A DNA stretch of 64,000 bases from Photobacterium piscicola (GCF_900166965.1 NZ_FUZI01000002.1:527342-591341); one strand, 5' to 3'; counted from the first letter of the stretch, positions 8,606 to 18,879 are shown. The notes: generated by a model not told the origin, from the letters alone. Numbers and translations are program-made.

Positions 8606-10297
8606 ATGCAACAGCAAAAAGTTAATTCCGTTACCACCACAATTGGTCGTTCAATGGTAACTATTCTATTTTTAGTTGCGACAACGACGAGCTTAGCGCT
8701 ATGTATGTTAGTTTCGAGTCTTAACGATGCGGCAGCAATCAACACAGCAGGCTCACTAAGAATGCAAAGTTATCGCTTGGCATTTGATATCGAAACTCAA
8801 TCTCCATTACTTAACTCTCATACTATTGAGTTTGATCAATCACTGACATCGCCAACAATGCAGGAATTACATCGTTGGTACACTCCACAAACAATACAGC
8901 ACCATTACACAGAATTACTCTTAACATGGCAGGCTGTACGTTCAGAATTAGATCAAATAGATAAGGATGGCTATTTAATTCAAGTCGCCCCTTTTGTAGA
9001 GCGTATCGATCAATTTGTCTTTGAATTACAACAATCATCCGAAAACAAGTTACATCTTTTAGCACTTATTAGTGCGGTAGGTTTATTACTCATTTTGATG
9101 GTGGTGTTATTTACAATCCAATTTACACAGCGCCAAATTGTAGCCCCGCTCAATCAATTAATGGCGGGATGTAAACAAATTAAGCAACATCAATTTTCAT
9201 TAACCATCAATAATAAGAGTAAAAACGAATTAGGAATTTTAGCGCGCACATTTACCCAAATGGCTGCAGATTTAAATAATTTTTATTACGATTTAGAACA
9301 AAGCGTCAATGAAAAAACTCACCGTCTGCGCCATGCTAATGAATCGTTGAAAGTGTTATATAACTGCTCGCAACAACTATCAGTTAGCCGCTTAACTCAT
9401 CACCATTTTCAACAGATGTTGGAAACATTAATTGCGATTGATGGTTTAACTGCAGCTAAGTTAATTATTGAAGAATCAAATGGCACCACCACTGAAATTA
9501 CCGTCGGTGAAGAACAATCAACCACTTGGCACCGACAGCAATTATTAATTGATGGTGAAACAATGGGGCAACTATGGTGGCAATATCAATTACCTTGTCC
9601 TGATCTGGCATTGATTGAAAATATCGCTAATATTTTAAGCCGTGGAATTTATTACAACCGAACTCAAAAACAGACCGAGCAGTTATTATTAATGGAAGAG
9701 CGAGCGACAATTGCTCGTGAGCTACATGACTCATTAGCACAGTCATTATCGTATCTTAAAATTCAATTAACACTATTAAAACGACAACTTACTAACACCG
9801 ACAATCGCCAGCAACAAACCATACAAACTATTGATGAAGAGCTATCAAATGCTTACACCCAATTACGCGAGTTATTGAGTACCTTTAGATTAACCATCAA
9901 AGAAGCCAATTTCAGTGAAGCATTAACACAATTATTAATACCATTACGGGAACAAACGCCAGCGCAATTTAACATTGAAAATCACTTACCATCAATGGCA
10001 TTAATTGCACATAATCAGGTCCATTTATTACAGATTATTCGTGAAGCAGTATTAAATGCAATCAAGCATGCTGATGCCAAGCAAATCAAAATTTCATGTC
10101 ATCAACAACACGGCATTATTAATGTTGAAATTGCTGATGATGGGGTTGGGTTTGATCCCTCAAACTCAAAACTTAATCACTATGGCTTAAACATCATGCA
10201 AGAGCGTGCTTCTCGCTTAAAGGGCGAATTAACCCTTTACTCTCAAATCGGCGTTGGCAGTCAAGTTAAGTTGCAATTCGCATTATCAGAAGGATAA
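8606..10297 (+). CDS. narQ: Nitrate/nitrite sensor histidine kinase
   Basis: A 563-residue membrane kinase. Two membrane segments (about 16-37 and 146-170) flank a periplasmic region carrying the nitrate-binding P-box (NDAAAINTAGSLRMQSYRLA, residues 40-59). A HAMP domain and a cysteine-containing central region follow. The HisKA_3 phosphoacceptor is His374 in RELHDSLAQ, and the ATPase lid DDGVGFDP is near the C-terminus. It is divergent from nap, and narP follows four bases later. I choose NarQ over NarX because its partner is NarP-like and it neighbours nap. Confidence 0.93.
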   Translation: MQQQKVNSVTTTIGRSMVTILFLVATTTSLALCMLVSSLNDAAAINTAGSLRMQSYRLAFDIETQSPLLNSHTIEFDQSLTSPTMQELHRWYTPQTIQHHYTELLLTWQAVRSELDQIDKDGYLIQVAPFVERIDQFVFELQQSSENKLHLLALISAVGLLLILMVVLFTIQFTQRQIVAPLNQLMAGCKQIKQHQFSLTINNKSKNELGILARTFTQMAADLNNFYYDLEQSVNEKTHRLRHANESLKVLYNCSQQLSVSRLTHHHFQQMLETLIAIDGLTAAKLIIEESNGTTTEITVGEEQSTTWHRQQLLIDGETMGQLWWQYQLPCPDLALIENIANILSRGIYYNRTQKQTEQLLLMEERATIARELHDSLAQSLSYLKIQLTLLKRQLTNTDNRQQQTIQTIDEELSNAYTQLRELLSTFRLTIKEANFSEALTQLLIPLREQTPAQFNIENHLPSMALIAHNQVHLLQIIREAVLNAIKHADAKQIKISCHQQHGIINVEIADDGVGFDPSNSKLNHYGLNIMQERASRLKGELTLYSQIGVGSQVKLQFALSEG

Positions 10298-10301
10298 AAA
10301 G

Positions 10302-10928
10302 ATGACACCTTGGAAAGTAATGATCGTCGATGATCATCCATTAATGCGTAGAGGTATTGGCCAGTTATTGAGTTTCGATACTAAATTTGATGTTATTGGT
10401 GAAGCCAGTAATGGTAATGAAGCCATTGCCCTCGCCCATAAACTGCCCGTAGATCTAATTTTGTTAGATCTAAACATGAAAGGTATTTCAGGTTTAGATA
10501 CTCTGATTACGCTTCGTAATGAAGGCATAGATGCTTGTATTGTGATCCTTACAGTGTCGGATAACCATGCTGATATTAAAACACTTATCGATGCAGGTGC
10601 TGATGGCTATTTACTCAAAGATACCGAGCCTGATGAATTAGTCGCTTTACTAAAAACCGCACTAACGGGGGGTAAAGCATACAGTGAAGTTGTAACGGCA
10701 TTTCTTAATAACAATGGCACTGAAAATACATTATTTTCAAGCTTAACGGAAAGAGAAAATCAAATATTACAAGAAGTAGCCAAAGGCCATAGTAATAAGG
10801 TTATTGCAGATTCACTGTTTATTTCAGAAGCCACTGTAAAAGTGCATATGAAAAGTTTATTACGCAAACTGCAAGTCAAATCTCGTACGGCAGCAACAGT
10901 ACTTTATCTACAAACCTTAGGTTATTAG
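10302..10928 (+). CDS. narP: NarP-type nitrate/nitrite response regulator
   Basis: A 208-residue LuxR/FixJ-type regulator: receiver domain with phosphoacceptor Asp56 in LILLDLNMKG, then a C-terminal helix-turn-helix (LTEREN, KVIADSLFISEATVKVHMKS). It is paired with narQ, whose stop codon lies just after the ribosome site AGGA for this gene. The ATG at 10302 is used; the longer frame from 10254 would lie inside narQ. The 7-2-7 operator in front of napF is its expected target. Confidence 0.93.
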   Translation: MTPWKVMIVDDHPLMRRGIGQLLSFDTKFDVIGEASNGNEAIALAHKLPVDLILLDLNMKGISGLDTLITLRNEGIDACIVILTVSDNHADIKTLIDAGADGYLLKDTEPDELVALLKTALTGGKAYSEVVTAFLNNNGTENTLFSSLTERENQILQEVAKGHSNKVIADSLFISEATVKVHMKSLLRKLQVKSRTAATVLYLQTLGY

Positions 10929-10933
10929 ATACA

Positions 10934-10964
10934 TAAAAAACCGCAGTGATAAACACACTGCGGT
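10934..10964 (-). terminator. Terminator between narP and the winged-helix gene
   Basis: ACCGCAGTG / CACTGCGGT (10940-10948, 10956-10964) with a seven-base loop. The minus strand continues with six T, so it ends the leftward gene at 10990; it may also end narP. Confidence 0.85.
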
Positions 10965-10989
10965 CATTAATCATTATGATAGTACTAGC

Positions 10990-11271
10990 TTACAACGCTA
11001 AAGATGTAATTAAATCCTGTTCTCGCGATTCAACCCATTGCAGGTCAAAAGGTCCCCAGTCACTTAATTTATAATACCCATCATTATGACGTCGCCCATC
11101 TTGAATAAAAGTCAATTCAATACCAAGCCCAGGTAAGGCTTTTAATACATCTTGAATCGTCCGTCGGGGCCAACCTGTTTGTTCAATTAAACGAGGAACA
11201 TTAGGACGTTCCGTGTGTTCAACAAGTAAAGCCAGATAAAGTCTACGGGCAAAAACCGGATTCAGTTCCAT
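10990..11271 (-). CDS. Small winged helix-turn-helix protein
   Basis: A 93-residue protein whose N-terminal two thirds read as a winged helix: FARRLYLALLVEH, then VPRLIEQTGWPRRTIQDVLKAL as a helix-turn-helix and IELTFIQDG as the wing. It may belong to the HTH_43 family, though I am not certain. The frame also holds an ATG at 11283, but a GGAGG ribosome site five bases before the ATG at 11271 decides the start. It stands alone and is divergent from yffB-dapE. Targets unknown; DNA binding is inferred from fold. Confidence 0.75.
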   Translation of the reverse strand: MELNPVFARRLYLALLVEHTERPNVPRLIEQTGWPRRTIQDVLKALPGLGIELTFIQDGRRHNDGYYKLSDWGPFDLQWVESREQDLITSLAL

Positions 11272-11516
11272 TGGGGCCTCCATAATATACTGTATCTATT
11301 ATTGCCCGTTCTCAAACAAGGATGTTGCGTTTGATCAACGAGACATTCGGTTTCATCATTATGGATACAAATAAAGGTGAACTTGCTCGCATTATTCTGA
11401 TTATCATCATTCAAGTAAGTTACCGTAAATACTCCCAATAAAAGTACAACGGTTGCGATAACCTAATAATCTCGCTATAAAAGATAATCTACTTATTATA
11501 AAAAAGTCAGTCAAAT

Positions 11517-11870
11517 ATGAACACTATCGCTTATGGCATTAAAAACTGCGACACCATCAAAAAAATGAAGCAATGGTTTACTGCTGAAAATATCGCTTAT
11601 CAATTTCATGACTACCGTACTGATGGGCTTGATCTTGCACAACTTGAAATCTTTGAAGCAGCACTTGGCTGGGAAGCCATGGTCAATAAACGCGGTACAA
11701 CTTTCCGTCAATTAACCGCAGAACAAAAAGCCAACCTTGATCGAGAGACAGCATTACAATTAATGCTAGAACAACCCGCCATGATTAAGCGCCCGTTATT
11801 ACAGCATAATAATCATTACTACTTAGGTTTTAAACCTGACCAATATAACGCTATTTTTCTTACTAAATAA
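11517..11870 (+). CDS. yffB: ArsC/Spx-family protein YffB
   Basis: A 117-residue protein of the ArsC/Spx thioredoxin-fold family. The start [16 protein letters not shown] places the single redox cysteine at residue 11; [11 protein letters not shown] and MIKRPLL are the usual internal motifs, the latter carrying the family arginine. Its position 13 bases before dapE matches E. coli yffB-dapE. A glutathione-dependent reductase role is proposed for the family but the true substrate is not known. Confidence 0.88.
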   Translation: MNTIAYGIKNCDTIKKMKQWFTAENIAYQFHDYRTDGLDLAQLEIFEAALGWEAMVNKRGTTFRQLTAEQKANLDRETALQLMLEQPAMIKRPLLQHNNHYYLGFKPDQYNAIFLTK

Positions 11871-11883
11871 CAAGGATACAAGG

Positions 11884-13014
11884 ATGTCTGACAGTCCCGT
11901 TATTACACTAGCAAAAGATTTAATGTCTCGTCCTTCAGTCACACCTGAAGACGCAGGTTGCCAACAAGTTATGATCGCGCGCTTACAAACATTAGGGTTT
12001 AATATTGAAACCATGGTATTTGAAGATACGGTAAATTTGTGGGCTCGTCGTGGCACTCAAGCACCACTGTTTGTGTTTGCAGGTCATACCGATGTCGTGC
12101 CTTCAGGTCCTGTCGAGCAATGGCATACACCGCCTTTTGAACCCACTATTATTGATGGCTACTTACACGGACGTGGTGCTGCTGATATGAAAGGTTCACT
12201 GGCCTGTATGGTTGTTGCGATTGAACGTTTTATTGCCCAAAATCCCAATCATAATGGTTCAATTGCACTGCTCATCACTTCTGATGAAGAAGGCCCATTT
12301 ATTAATGGTACCACTCGCGTAATTGACACCCTTGAAGCACGTAATGAAAAAATAGACATGTGCATTGTAGGTGAGCCATCAAGTACTGATACTGTTGGTG
12401 ATATTGTCAAAAATGGCCGTCGTGGTTCTATTACCGGTGATCTGCTCATTAAGGGCATTCAAGGCCATGTTGCCTACCCACATTTGGCCAATAATCCGAT
12501 TCATAAAGCCCTGCCCGCATTAGCTGAATTAGCCGCAACCCATTGGGACAATGGTAATGACTTCTTTCCGCCAACCAGCTTTCAGATTCCCAATATTACC
12601 GCTGGCACTGGCGCATCAAATGTTATTCCCGGCCAATGTGATATACAGTTTAATTTCCGTTTCAGCACAGAATTAACCGATGTTGATATTAAACGTCGTG
12701 TACATTCAATCCTTGACGCACATGGCTTAGACTACGATTTAAAATGGACCTTAAGTGGTCATCCCTTCTTAACTGACAGTGGTACATTAGTTGATGCCGT
12801 TGTTGCTGCCATCACTGGCATTAACCATACTCCGCCACAATTGCTGACAACAGGCGGTACTTCAGATGGCCGTTTTATTGCACGCACAGGCGCACAAGTG
12901 GTAGAACTAGGACCCGTTAATGCCACTATTCATAAAGTGAATGAATGCGTTAAAGTCACCGATCTTGAACGGCTAACTGACATGTACCAACAGATTCTAA
13001 ACAATATTTTATAA
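11884..13014 (+). CDS. dapE: Succinyl-diaminopimelate desuccinylase
   Basis: A 376-residue M20-family zinc amidase that removes succinate from N-succinyl-LL-diaminopimelate in lysine and cell-wall precursor synthesis. Metal and catalytic residues are in place: His68 in [11 protein letters not shown], Asp101 in RGAADMKG, and Glu135/136 in TSDEEGP. The length matches E. coli DapE. Ribosome site AAGGA at 11878-11882. It is co-transcribed with yffB. Confidence 0.97.
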   Translation: MSDSPVITLAKDLMSRPSVTPEDAGCQQVMIARLQTLGFNIETMVFEDTVNLWARRGTQAPLFVFAGHTDVVPSGPVEQWHTPPFEPTIIDGYLHGRGAADMKGSLACMVVAIERFIAQNPNHNGSIALLITSDEEGPFINGTTRVIDTLEARNEKIDMCIVGEPSSTDTVGDIVKNGRRGSITGDLLIKGIQGHVAYPHLANNPIHKALPALAELAATHWDNGNDFFPPTSFQIPNITAGTGASNVIPGQCDIQFNFRFSTELTDVDIKRRVHSILDAHGLDYDLKWTLSGHPFLTDSGTLVDAVVAAITGINHTPPQLLTTGGTSDGRFIARTGAQVVELGPVNATIHKVNECVKVTDLERLTDMYQQILNNIL

Positions 13015-13045
13015 TTACACTCCACCGACGTTCCTCATCATTAAT

Positions 13046-13072
13046 GCTGTTCAGATAACACTATTGAACAGC
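13046..13072 (+). terminator. Hairpin after dapE
   Basis: GCTGTTCA / TGAACAGC form an 8-bp stem 30 bases after the dapE stop. There is no T run, so intrinsic termination is weak or it protects the 3' end. Confidence 0.4.
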
Positions 13073-13234
13073 TAATAATGCGATATTTGATAGATAATTA
13101 TGCATTGTTATTATCATGAAACCATCGAAGCTAACCGGCATTCTTGATACTCTATAACAATGATTTAGACTCATGATCAATCACGCATATAAGATGCAGT
13201 GAATTGATATAGACATTATCGTTGTGAGGTGAAT

Positions 13235-13447
13235 ATGGAATGGTTTTTTAATCCTTGGGTTATCTGTGTGATTATTATTGCGGTGATCGCCAGCAATATT
13301 GCCGCTTTAAAATACACTGCTTATATGCGTACAGGACTCAAAAAAAGACACCCACCGCAAACACCATTTGACGACTCTCAGTCATCACACTCCACGGATA
13401 CTCATAACACTCACGACAACAACCATTCACAGGATAAAAATGACTGA
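13235..13447 (+). CDS. DUF2897-type small membrane protein
   Basis: A 70-residue protein with one N-terminal membrane segment (NPWVICVIIIAVIASNIAAL) and a hydrophilic His/Asp/Ser-rich tail (SHSTDTHNTHDNNHSQ). The N-terminus resembles my memory of DUF2897, a small Vibrionaceae/Shewanella family of unknown function. GAGGTGA precedes the ATG at 13235; a GTG at 13229 is also in frame. Its last eight bases overlap the start of the Nudix gene, so the two are translationally linked. Confidence 0.75.
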   Translation: MEWFFNPWVICVIIIAVIASNIAALKYTAYMRTGLKKRHPPQTPFDDSQSSHSTDTHNTHDNNHSQDKND

Positions 13448-13982
13448 TATAAAAACATTAGATAGCCGTATTGTGTACCAAAATAAATGGATGACAGTAC
13501 GCGAAGATAAAATCCAGCGTCAAAGCGGTGCCGAAGGCATTTATGGTGTGGTTGAAAAGCCCGATTGTGCCGCTATTTTAGCGATTGATAATGGCCGCAT
13601 TCATCTAGTACAGCAATTTCGCTATAGTATTCAACAACGGTGTTGGGAAATTCCACAAGGGGCATGGGAAGCAAACCCGGATGCGGATCATCTTGATCTT
13701 GCAAAAGGTGAACTGCAAGAAGAAACTGGATTAATTGCAGATAACATGGTCTACCTTGGCAGCCAATTTATTGCTTATGGTTTTTTAAATCAAACCTGTC
13801 ACATTTATCTCGCGACCCAACTCCACTCAGCACCAGAGCAACACCGAGATGCTGAAGAAGAAGATCTCATCAGCCAATCTTTTTCTATTATTGAATTTGA
13901 AACAATGATCATTAACGGTGAATTAAAAGATAGCGTCACCATTGCCGCATATGGGCTTGCGAAGCTTAAACAAGCAATTTAA
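13440..13982 (+). CDS. Nudix hydrolase (ADP-ribose pyrophosphatase-like)
   Basis: A 180-residue Nudix protein. The box is seen as PQGAWEAN, a spacer, then GELQEETGL; the usual Arg of REUXEEXGU is replaced by Gly while the metal-binding glutamates are kept. The upstream region VEKPDCAAILAI with VQQFRYSIQ resembles ADP-sugar pyrophosphatases, so it probably hydrolyses an ADP-sugar or similar nucleoside diphosphate derivative; the substrate is not certain. The ATG at 13440 lies within the end of the preceding gene. A longer frame from 13368 is less likely. Confidence 0.85.
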   Translation: MTDIKTLDSRIVYQNKWMTVREDKIQRQSGAEGIYGVVEKPDCAAILAIDNGRIHLVQQFRYSIQQRCWEIPQGAWEANPDADHLDLAKGELQEETGLIADNMVYLGSQFIAYGFLNQTCHIYLATQLHSAPEQHRDAEEEDLISQSFSIIEFETMIINGELKDSVTIAAYGLAKLKQAI

Positions 13983-13989
13983 CACCAAT

Positions 13990-14021
13990 AAAAAAGCTGC
14001 CATTTTATCGGCAGCTTTTTT
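13990..14021. terminator. Bidirectional terminator between Nudix gene and proA
   Basis: AAAAAAGCTGCC / GGCAGCTTTTTT with an eight-base loop; T runs on both strands serve the convergent genes. Confidence 0.93.
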
Positions 14022-14046
14022 GATATGTATTATATTATGTTATTAG

Positions 14047-15303
14047 TTACGGACGACTCAGGTAATCAGCAATACCAACCCATTTATAACTGGTCAATTC
14101 TTCTAAGCCCATCGGACCTCGTGCATGCAGTTTTTGCGTAGATACCGCAACTTCTGCACCTAAACCAAATTGCGCACCATCAGTAAAACGGGTTGATGCA
14201 TTCACATATACCGCCGCAGAACCGGCTGCATTAACAAACCGCTCAGCCGCTTGAATGTTATTGGTCAAGATTGAATCTGAATGGCTAGCATTATGTTTAC
14301 GCATATGCGCAATAGCTTCATCAACATCAGCAACAACCTTAACGCCTAACGTATAACTTAACCATTCAGTATCAAAGTCACCCGCTTCTGCTTTACGCAG
14401 TAAGCTTGCTTTACCTTCAAGTAGATTAAACGCAGCATCATCAGCCACTAAGGTTACTTGGGCTTTATTCATGCGCTCAACTAAACGAGGTAAAAAGGTC
14501 GCCGCAATCTGTTCGTTAACTAATAACGTATCCAATGAGTTACATGCAGAAGGCCGTTGTACTTTCGCATTTTCAACCACATCTAATGAGCGGGATAAAT
14601 CTGCACTGTCATCAACATACATATGGCTAATACCAAAGCCGCCAATGATAACGGGAATAGTGCTATTTTCTTTACACATCTTATGTAAACCAGCACCACC
14701 ACGAGGAATGATCATATCAACATATTGATCAAGCTTAAGTAATTGCGAAACATATTCACGATCAGGCTGTTCGATATATTGCACAGACGCTGCAGGTAAA
14801 CCCGCTTTAGCTAATGCAGATTGAATTACTTTTACCAATGCCATATTCGAATGGAACGTCTCACGGCCACCACGCAAAATACTCGCATTACCCGTTTTAA
14901 GGCACAGAGCTGCAATATCAATGGTTACATTAGGACGTGCTTCATAAATAACACCAACAACACCTAACGGTACTCGACGGCGGCTTAAACGCATACCATT
15001 TTCAAGTACACGACTATCAAGTTCTGCACCAACAGGATCATTTAAGTTAATAACATTGCGCACATCGTTGGCAATAGCACAAATACGCTCATCGTTAAGT
15101 AATAAACGATCGATTAACGCATCAGACATACCACTCGCTACAGCAGCGTCCGTATCTTGCTTATTAGCCGCAAGAATAGCCGCTTGGTTTGCTTCTAATT
15201 CATCTGCAATAATCGCTAGTGCAGTATTTTTTATCGAGGTTGCAGTGGTCGCTAATTCAAACGCAGCCTGCTGCGCCGCTTGTCCCATTATTTCAAGATT
15301 CAC
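14047..15303 (-). CDS. proA: Glutamate-5-semialdehyde dehydrogenase (gamma-glutamyl phosphate reductase)
   Basis: A 418-residue ALDH-superfamily enzyme, second step of proline synthesis: NADPH-dependent reduction of gamma-glutamyl phosphate. The motifs [23 protein letters not shown] and [13 protein letters not shown], holding the catalytic cysteine, are clear. The length is usual. It lies 64 bases after proB in the same direction, the standard proBA operon, and ends at a shared terminator with the Nudix gene. Confidence 0.98.
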   Translation of the reverse strand: MNLEIMGQAAQQAAFELATTATSIKNTALAIIADELEANQAAILAANKQDTDAAVASGMSDALIDRLLLNDERICAIANDVRNVINLNDPVGAELDSRVLENGMRLSRRRVPLGVVGVIYEARPNVTIDIAALCLKTGNASILRGGRETFHSNMALVKVIQSALAKAGLPAASVQYIEQPDREYVSQLLKLDQYVDMIIPRGGAGLHKMCKENSTIPVIIGGFGISHMYVDDSADLSRSLDVVENAKVQRPSACNSLDTLLVNEQIAATFLPRLVERMNKAQVTLVADDAAFNLLEGKASLLRKAEAGDFDTEWLSYTLGVKVVADVDEAIAHMRKHNASHSDSILTNNIQAAERFVNAAGSAAVYVNASTRFTDGAQFGLGAEVAVSTQKLHARGPMGLEELTSYKWVGIADYLSRP

Positions 15304-15367
15304 AATAATTCCTTACTTAAATTCAAATTCAATGCCTGATAAGTTATCGGGTGAATTATCACGACGA

Positions 15368-16522
15368 CTAAATAACGACCATATCATCACGGTGAATAGC
15401 AGCATGACCGTATTCATAACCTAAAACCTGATGAATATCATGGCTGTGCTTACCCGCAATTTTAGTCATATCATCACTTGAATAACGACTAATACCCCGT
15501 GCTAGTAAGACGTTTTTGCTATCAAAAATACGTACTACTTCACCACGTTCAAAGGTGCCTTTTACCTGAGTGATCCCTTTAGCAAGTAAACTACTGCCTT
15601 TTTGCTGCACTGCGGTTACAGCACCATCATCAATCACAATATCACCCGCTGGCGGTGGACCGGCAAGGATCCATTGTTTACGACCTTCAAGTGGTGATTC
15701 TAAAGGTAGAAAACGTGTTCCCACCGCTTTACCAGCGGCAAGATCAACGATCACATCAACGCGACGTCCCGCAGCAATAATAACTTCAATACCTGCACGG
15801 CAAGCCACTTCTGCGGCTTGTAACTTAGTCGCCATACCACCAGTGCCTAATCCACCAACAGTACCACCGGCTAATTTACGTAATTTATCATCAATGGTAT
15901 GTACTTCATGGATCAATTCAGCATCAGGATTACTACGTGGATCGGCAGTAAATAAACCTGCTTGGTCTGTCATTAATAATAGTTTATCTGCACCGCCTAA
16001 AATGCCCACCAGCGCAGAGAGATTATCGTTATCGCCGACTTTGATCTCAGTGGTTGCAACAGCGTCGTTTTCATTAACAACCGGTACAATGCCATTATCT
16101 AGTAACGCCACCAACATATCGCGCGCATTTAAATAGCGTTCGCGATCATTTAAATCAGCGCGCGTTAGTAACATTTGACCAATATTGATCCCATAAATAC
16201 CAAACAAGGTTTCCCACTCTTGAATTAAGCGGCCTTGTCCAACTGCGGCAAGTAATTGTTTACTCGCCATCGTTTTGGGTAGTTCGGGGTAACCTAAATG
16301 CTCACGACCAGCCGCGATCGCACCAGAAGTAACAATAATAATTTTATGGCCTTGACTACGTAACATCGCGCATTGACGCACTAACTCAACCATGTGGGCA
16401 CGATCAAGTTTTAGTGTGCCACCTGTTAGCACGCTAGTTCCTAGTTTGACGACAATTGTATGTGTTGCGGCACCTGCGGCAACGTCTTGCTGTTGTGCTT
16501 GAGATTTTTTTGAATCAGCCAT
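15368..16522 (-). CDS. proB: Glutamate 5-kinase
   Basis: A 384-residue enzyme that phosphorylates glutamate to start proline synthesis. The N-terminal amino-acid kinase domain ([43 protein letters not shown]) is followed by a C-terminal PUA domain ([18 protein letters not shown]). The open frame reaches 16585, but the ATG at 16522 (MADSKKSQ) gives a normal length; no strong ribosome site is seen, so the exact start is uncertain. The first about 20 residues before the kinase core are a short Gln/Ala-rich extension. Confidence 0.95.
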   Translation of the reverse strand: MADSKKSQAQQQDVAAGAATHTIVVKLGTSVLTGGTLKLDRAHMVELVRQCAMLRSQGHKIIIVTSGAIAAGREHLGYPELPKTMASKQLLAAVGQGRLIQEWETLFGIYGINIGQMLLTRADLNDRERYLNARDMLVALLDNGIVPVVNENDAVATTEIKVGDNDNLSALVGILGGADKLLLMTDQAGLFTADPRSNPDAELIHEVHTIDDKLRKLAGGTVGGLGTGGMATKLQAAEVACRAGIEVIIAAGRRVDVIVDLAAGKAVGTRFLPLESPLEGRKQWILAGPPPAGDIVIDDGAVTAVQQKGSSLLAKGITQVKGTFERGEVVRIFDSKNVLLARGISRYSSDDMTKIAGKHSHDIHQVLGYEYGHAAIHRDDMVVI

Positions 16523-16624
16523 GAGATCAAATAGATTGAAATAATAAATGTTCTTTGTTGTATCAATCCCTACCGAAAAGCACAAGAAAAAAACAATGAC
16601 AAAATCAATATTAATCGGCTTTAG

Positions 16625-16650
16625 AAGGATGTTTAAGCATAAACATCCTT
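16625..16650. repeat. Perfect 11-bp hairpin between crl and proB
   Basis: AAGGATGTTTA and TAAACATCCTT separated by AGCA. It has no T run on either strand, so it is not a typical terminator; it may slow transcription between crl and proB or be a protein site. Confidence 0.6.
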
Positions 16651-16767
16651 AATGAATAACCCCTATACCACGTAGCGACAATATCAGTGCATCGTTATGA
16701 GAATTTCACAACGGCAGCATTTCATGTCGCCAGTGGTCATTTGAGTCAACTTAAACCATCAATTAGC

Positions 16768-17178
16768 TTAGTTAGCTGATAACTCAATTAGCGGGGTTTG
16801 AGTTAATTTTGCAGCGGGAGACAATGTTAATTGACACTCATCAATAATAAAGGGCGTTAATTTTGAGTAAAAATCCGTTAATGTTTTTAATACAGCGTCT
16901 TTATGTTTTGCAGGTAATTTACCATCAACCCACTCACCTGCGGCATTAAAGCGACCAAAATCATACTCATATTCATAGCCAGTATCGGTTGCCGTCATCA
17001 CTAACCACCAGCCCCAAAACTCACGTAGTTCGGGTTCTTTTTCAGCATTGACACAACTGGCTAAACAGTCAAAAAAGAACCGTTGAGGTTGTGATTTTTT
17101 CTCACGAAGATAAGGACCTATTGCTGTCAATTTAGACATCAAACGGCCATGCGGCGGAAAGCTTGTTGCTATTGTCAT
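16768..17178 (-). CDS. crl: Sigma factor-binding protein Crl
   Basis: A protein of about 136 residues that binds sigma-S and helps it join core RNA polymerase. The conserved core is evident: LTAIGPYLRE, FFFDCLASCVN and EFWGWWLVM. The order frsA-crl-proB-proA matches E. coli (where phoE also intervenes). Two start codons are possible, ATG 17190 (MDKTMTIA) and ATG 17178 (MTIATSF); the second has a GGATGG stretch at ribosome-site distance and I prefer it weakly. Confidence 0.92.
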   Translation of the reverse strand: MTIATSFPPHGRLMSKLTAIGPYLREKKSQPQRFFFDCLASCVNAEKEPELREFWGWWLVMTATDTGYEYEYDFGRFNAAGEWVDGKLPAKHKDAVLKTLTDFYSKLTPFIIDECQLTLSPAAKLTQTPLIELSAN

Positions 17179-17367
17179 TGTTTTGTCCATCCATAGTCAG
17201 CGGTATTGAATTCGCAAGTAATACTTACTACCTTTGGTATTATCCCTAACGCATTAAAACATACGCTTAGCACAATAATAATTGATTATAGTATGGATAA
17301 TATTTAACAAAATAACAAACCATAGCTATCAATTTTGCTAACAATATCATGACAATATATTTGGTTA

Positions 17368-17403
17368 TAAAAAAACGGAATCGCACAATAGTACGATTCC
17401 GTT
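17368..17403 (-). terminator. Terminator of frsA
   Basis: AACGGAATCG / CGATTCCGTT with a ten-base loop; the minus strand follows with seven T. Confidence 0.9.
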
Positions 17404-17434
17404 ACTGTTAAATCTCATATTGTCGCTGTGATAA

Positions 17435-18694
17435 TTATTTCATTTTATCATCAAGCCATTTAACCACTTCAGTCATTACGCGATGGTAACCATCATAAAT
17501 AGGTTTTGCAGGTAAAGTGATCGCTTTACCACCATAGCTTGATAACGCAATCAATTGGTTATCCATCTCTGGGCAAACAGGATCGTTTTTTAAACCAATA
17601 CCAAGCATAGGAATGTCAACGCGGCGACGACCAAGTATTCCTTGGTTTTTTAATGACCACGCAGGTAAATGAGATTTAATACTTGCTTCAGCTTGGCCAT
17701 TCTTACCCATGCGTGATGCCAATACATCCAAATACATCCGTGGAATTTTATCTAATAACTTCGGCTGTGTAAGAAAGCTATTGATAGCTCCCCCGATGCT
17801 AACGCAGGTTTTTAGTCGTGTTGGCTCCATAAACCCAAGTCGAATTGCAGCATTACCACCCATACGCAGCCCTAACATTGCTACATTGCGGTTATCGACC
17901 CAAGGCACATCACGGATTTGTTGCAGTAACGCTTGGTGCAGACGGCTGGTATCTTCGGTTAAATTCCAGCGATCACTGTGGCCCACAGATGGCATATCAA
18001 GCGTGACCATTGCATATCCAGCAGGGCCTAAATAATCTTCATATAAACGCCACAAGTCACTTTGTAATGTTGCTAAACCACCACTGACAATAACTGTCGG
18101 TAATAATTTGTCAGTGCGTGGAAGATGAATGAATGCCTCAAAAGTCTTATTTTCATATTTAACATCAATCTTACGCATATCATGCGGCCGTAGTTCAATT
18201 GCCTCTCGGTAACTTTGATTGGCCTGTAACTCAGCTTGATCAGCCAGCTGATCACCTTTGATATAAGGATAAGCAGCAATGCTATAATGGGTACTGGCTT
18301 TAAATAATAGCTCTGATGCTGCTAGCTTCTCGCCATTATTAGCCGCCGTACGGGCTAATTGCTGATAATTTGAAGCTAACTGTGACCATTCGTAGGTCCA
18401 GTTACCCGGACGATAACCAATAACGGTATCAAGTAAATGATCACTGGTACGAGGGGCATTAGAACCCGCTATACGCGCTAAAACAGCTTCTTGCTCAACA
18501 GGATCAACACCTTGCCATATCCATTGTGGGCGACGTAAGACACGATACCATTCAAGCTGACTTTCACCATCAAGAGCATTGTTTACATCCCCACTACGGA
18601 CATGCGCAATCTTAACAATATTCGATGTCTCTTTGCTGGTTTGACGTGGAGCAAATAGCTTCTCTGATAAATTTTGTTTTGATGGTTCCGACAC
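17435..18694 (-). CDS. frsA: Esterase FrsA (YafA family)
   Basis: A 419-residue alpha/beta-hydrolase-fold protein. Family motifs WIWQGVDP, DTVIGYRPGNWTYEW, DMPSVGHSD and MYLDVLASRMG match E. coli FrsA. The position usually held by a nucleophile elbow reads GLRMGGNA, without the GxSxG serine, as in E. coli FrsA (GFRFGAN). FrsA has been reported to bind EIIA-Glc and influence the balance of fermentation and respiration. The frame opens at GTG 18718, but GGAGG five bases before the GTG at 18694 gives MSEPSKQNLSEKLF, aligned with the E. coli N-terminus. It sits between crl and gpt as in E. coli. Confidence 0.92.
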   Translation of the reverse strand: MSEPSKQNLSEKLFAPRQTSKETSNIVKIAHVRSGDVNNALDGESQLEWYRVLRRPQWIWQGVDPVEQEAVLARIAGSNAPRTSDHLLDTVIGYRPGNWTYEWSQLASNYQQLARTAANNGEKLAASELLFKASTHYSIAAYPYIKGDQLADQAELQANQSYREAIELRPHDMRKIDVKYENKTFEAFIHLPRTDKLLPTVIVSGGLATLQSDLWRLYEDYLGPAGYAMVTLDMPSVGHSDRWNLTEDTSRLHQALLQQIRDVPWVDNRNVAMLGLRMGGNAAIRLGFMEPTRLKTCVSIGGAINSFLTQPKLLDKIPRMYLDVLASRMGKNGQAEASIKSHLPAWSLKNQGILGRRRVDIPMLGIGLKNDPVCPEMDNQLIALSSYGGKAITLPAKPIYDGYHRVMTEVVKWLDDKMK

Positions 18695-18774
18695 GGCATC
18701 CTCCAACGTATATATCACTTCTCTTAATAGACCTAGATAATATACCTAAACGGCTGCCAATAACTAAAATCCAT

Positions 18775-18804
18775 AAAAAAAGACGTCAACAACGTGACGT
18801 CTTT
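18775..18804 (-). terminator. Terminator of gpt
   Basis: AAAGACGTCA / TGACGTCTTT with a six-base loop, followed by T on the minus strand; it separates gpt from frsA. Confidence 0.88.
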
Positions 18805-18879
18805 GATAAAACTTAGTTTTCAAGCTCGATGATTACCGCAACACAACTTGATTGCTGAATCAGTGCTGAAATAAACGAA

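Noticed and set aside
15570..16136. A 188-codon rightward frame inside proB
   Set aside because: It is antisense to a fully conserved enzyme gene and its Ser/Pro/Thr-rich product is typical of an antisense shadow.
17435..18694. FrsA lacking a GxSxG nucleophile as a sign of a broken gene
   Set aside because: As far as I recall E. coli FrsA also lacks a canonical serine elbow at this position (GFRFGAN); the rest of the protein is intact, so this is a family feature.
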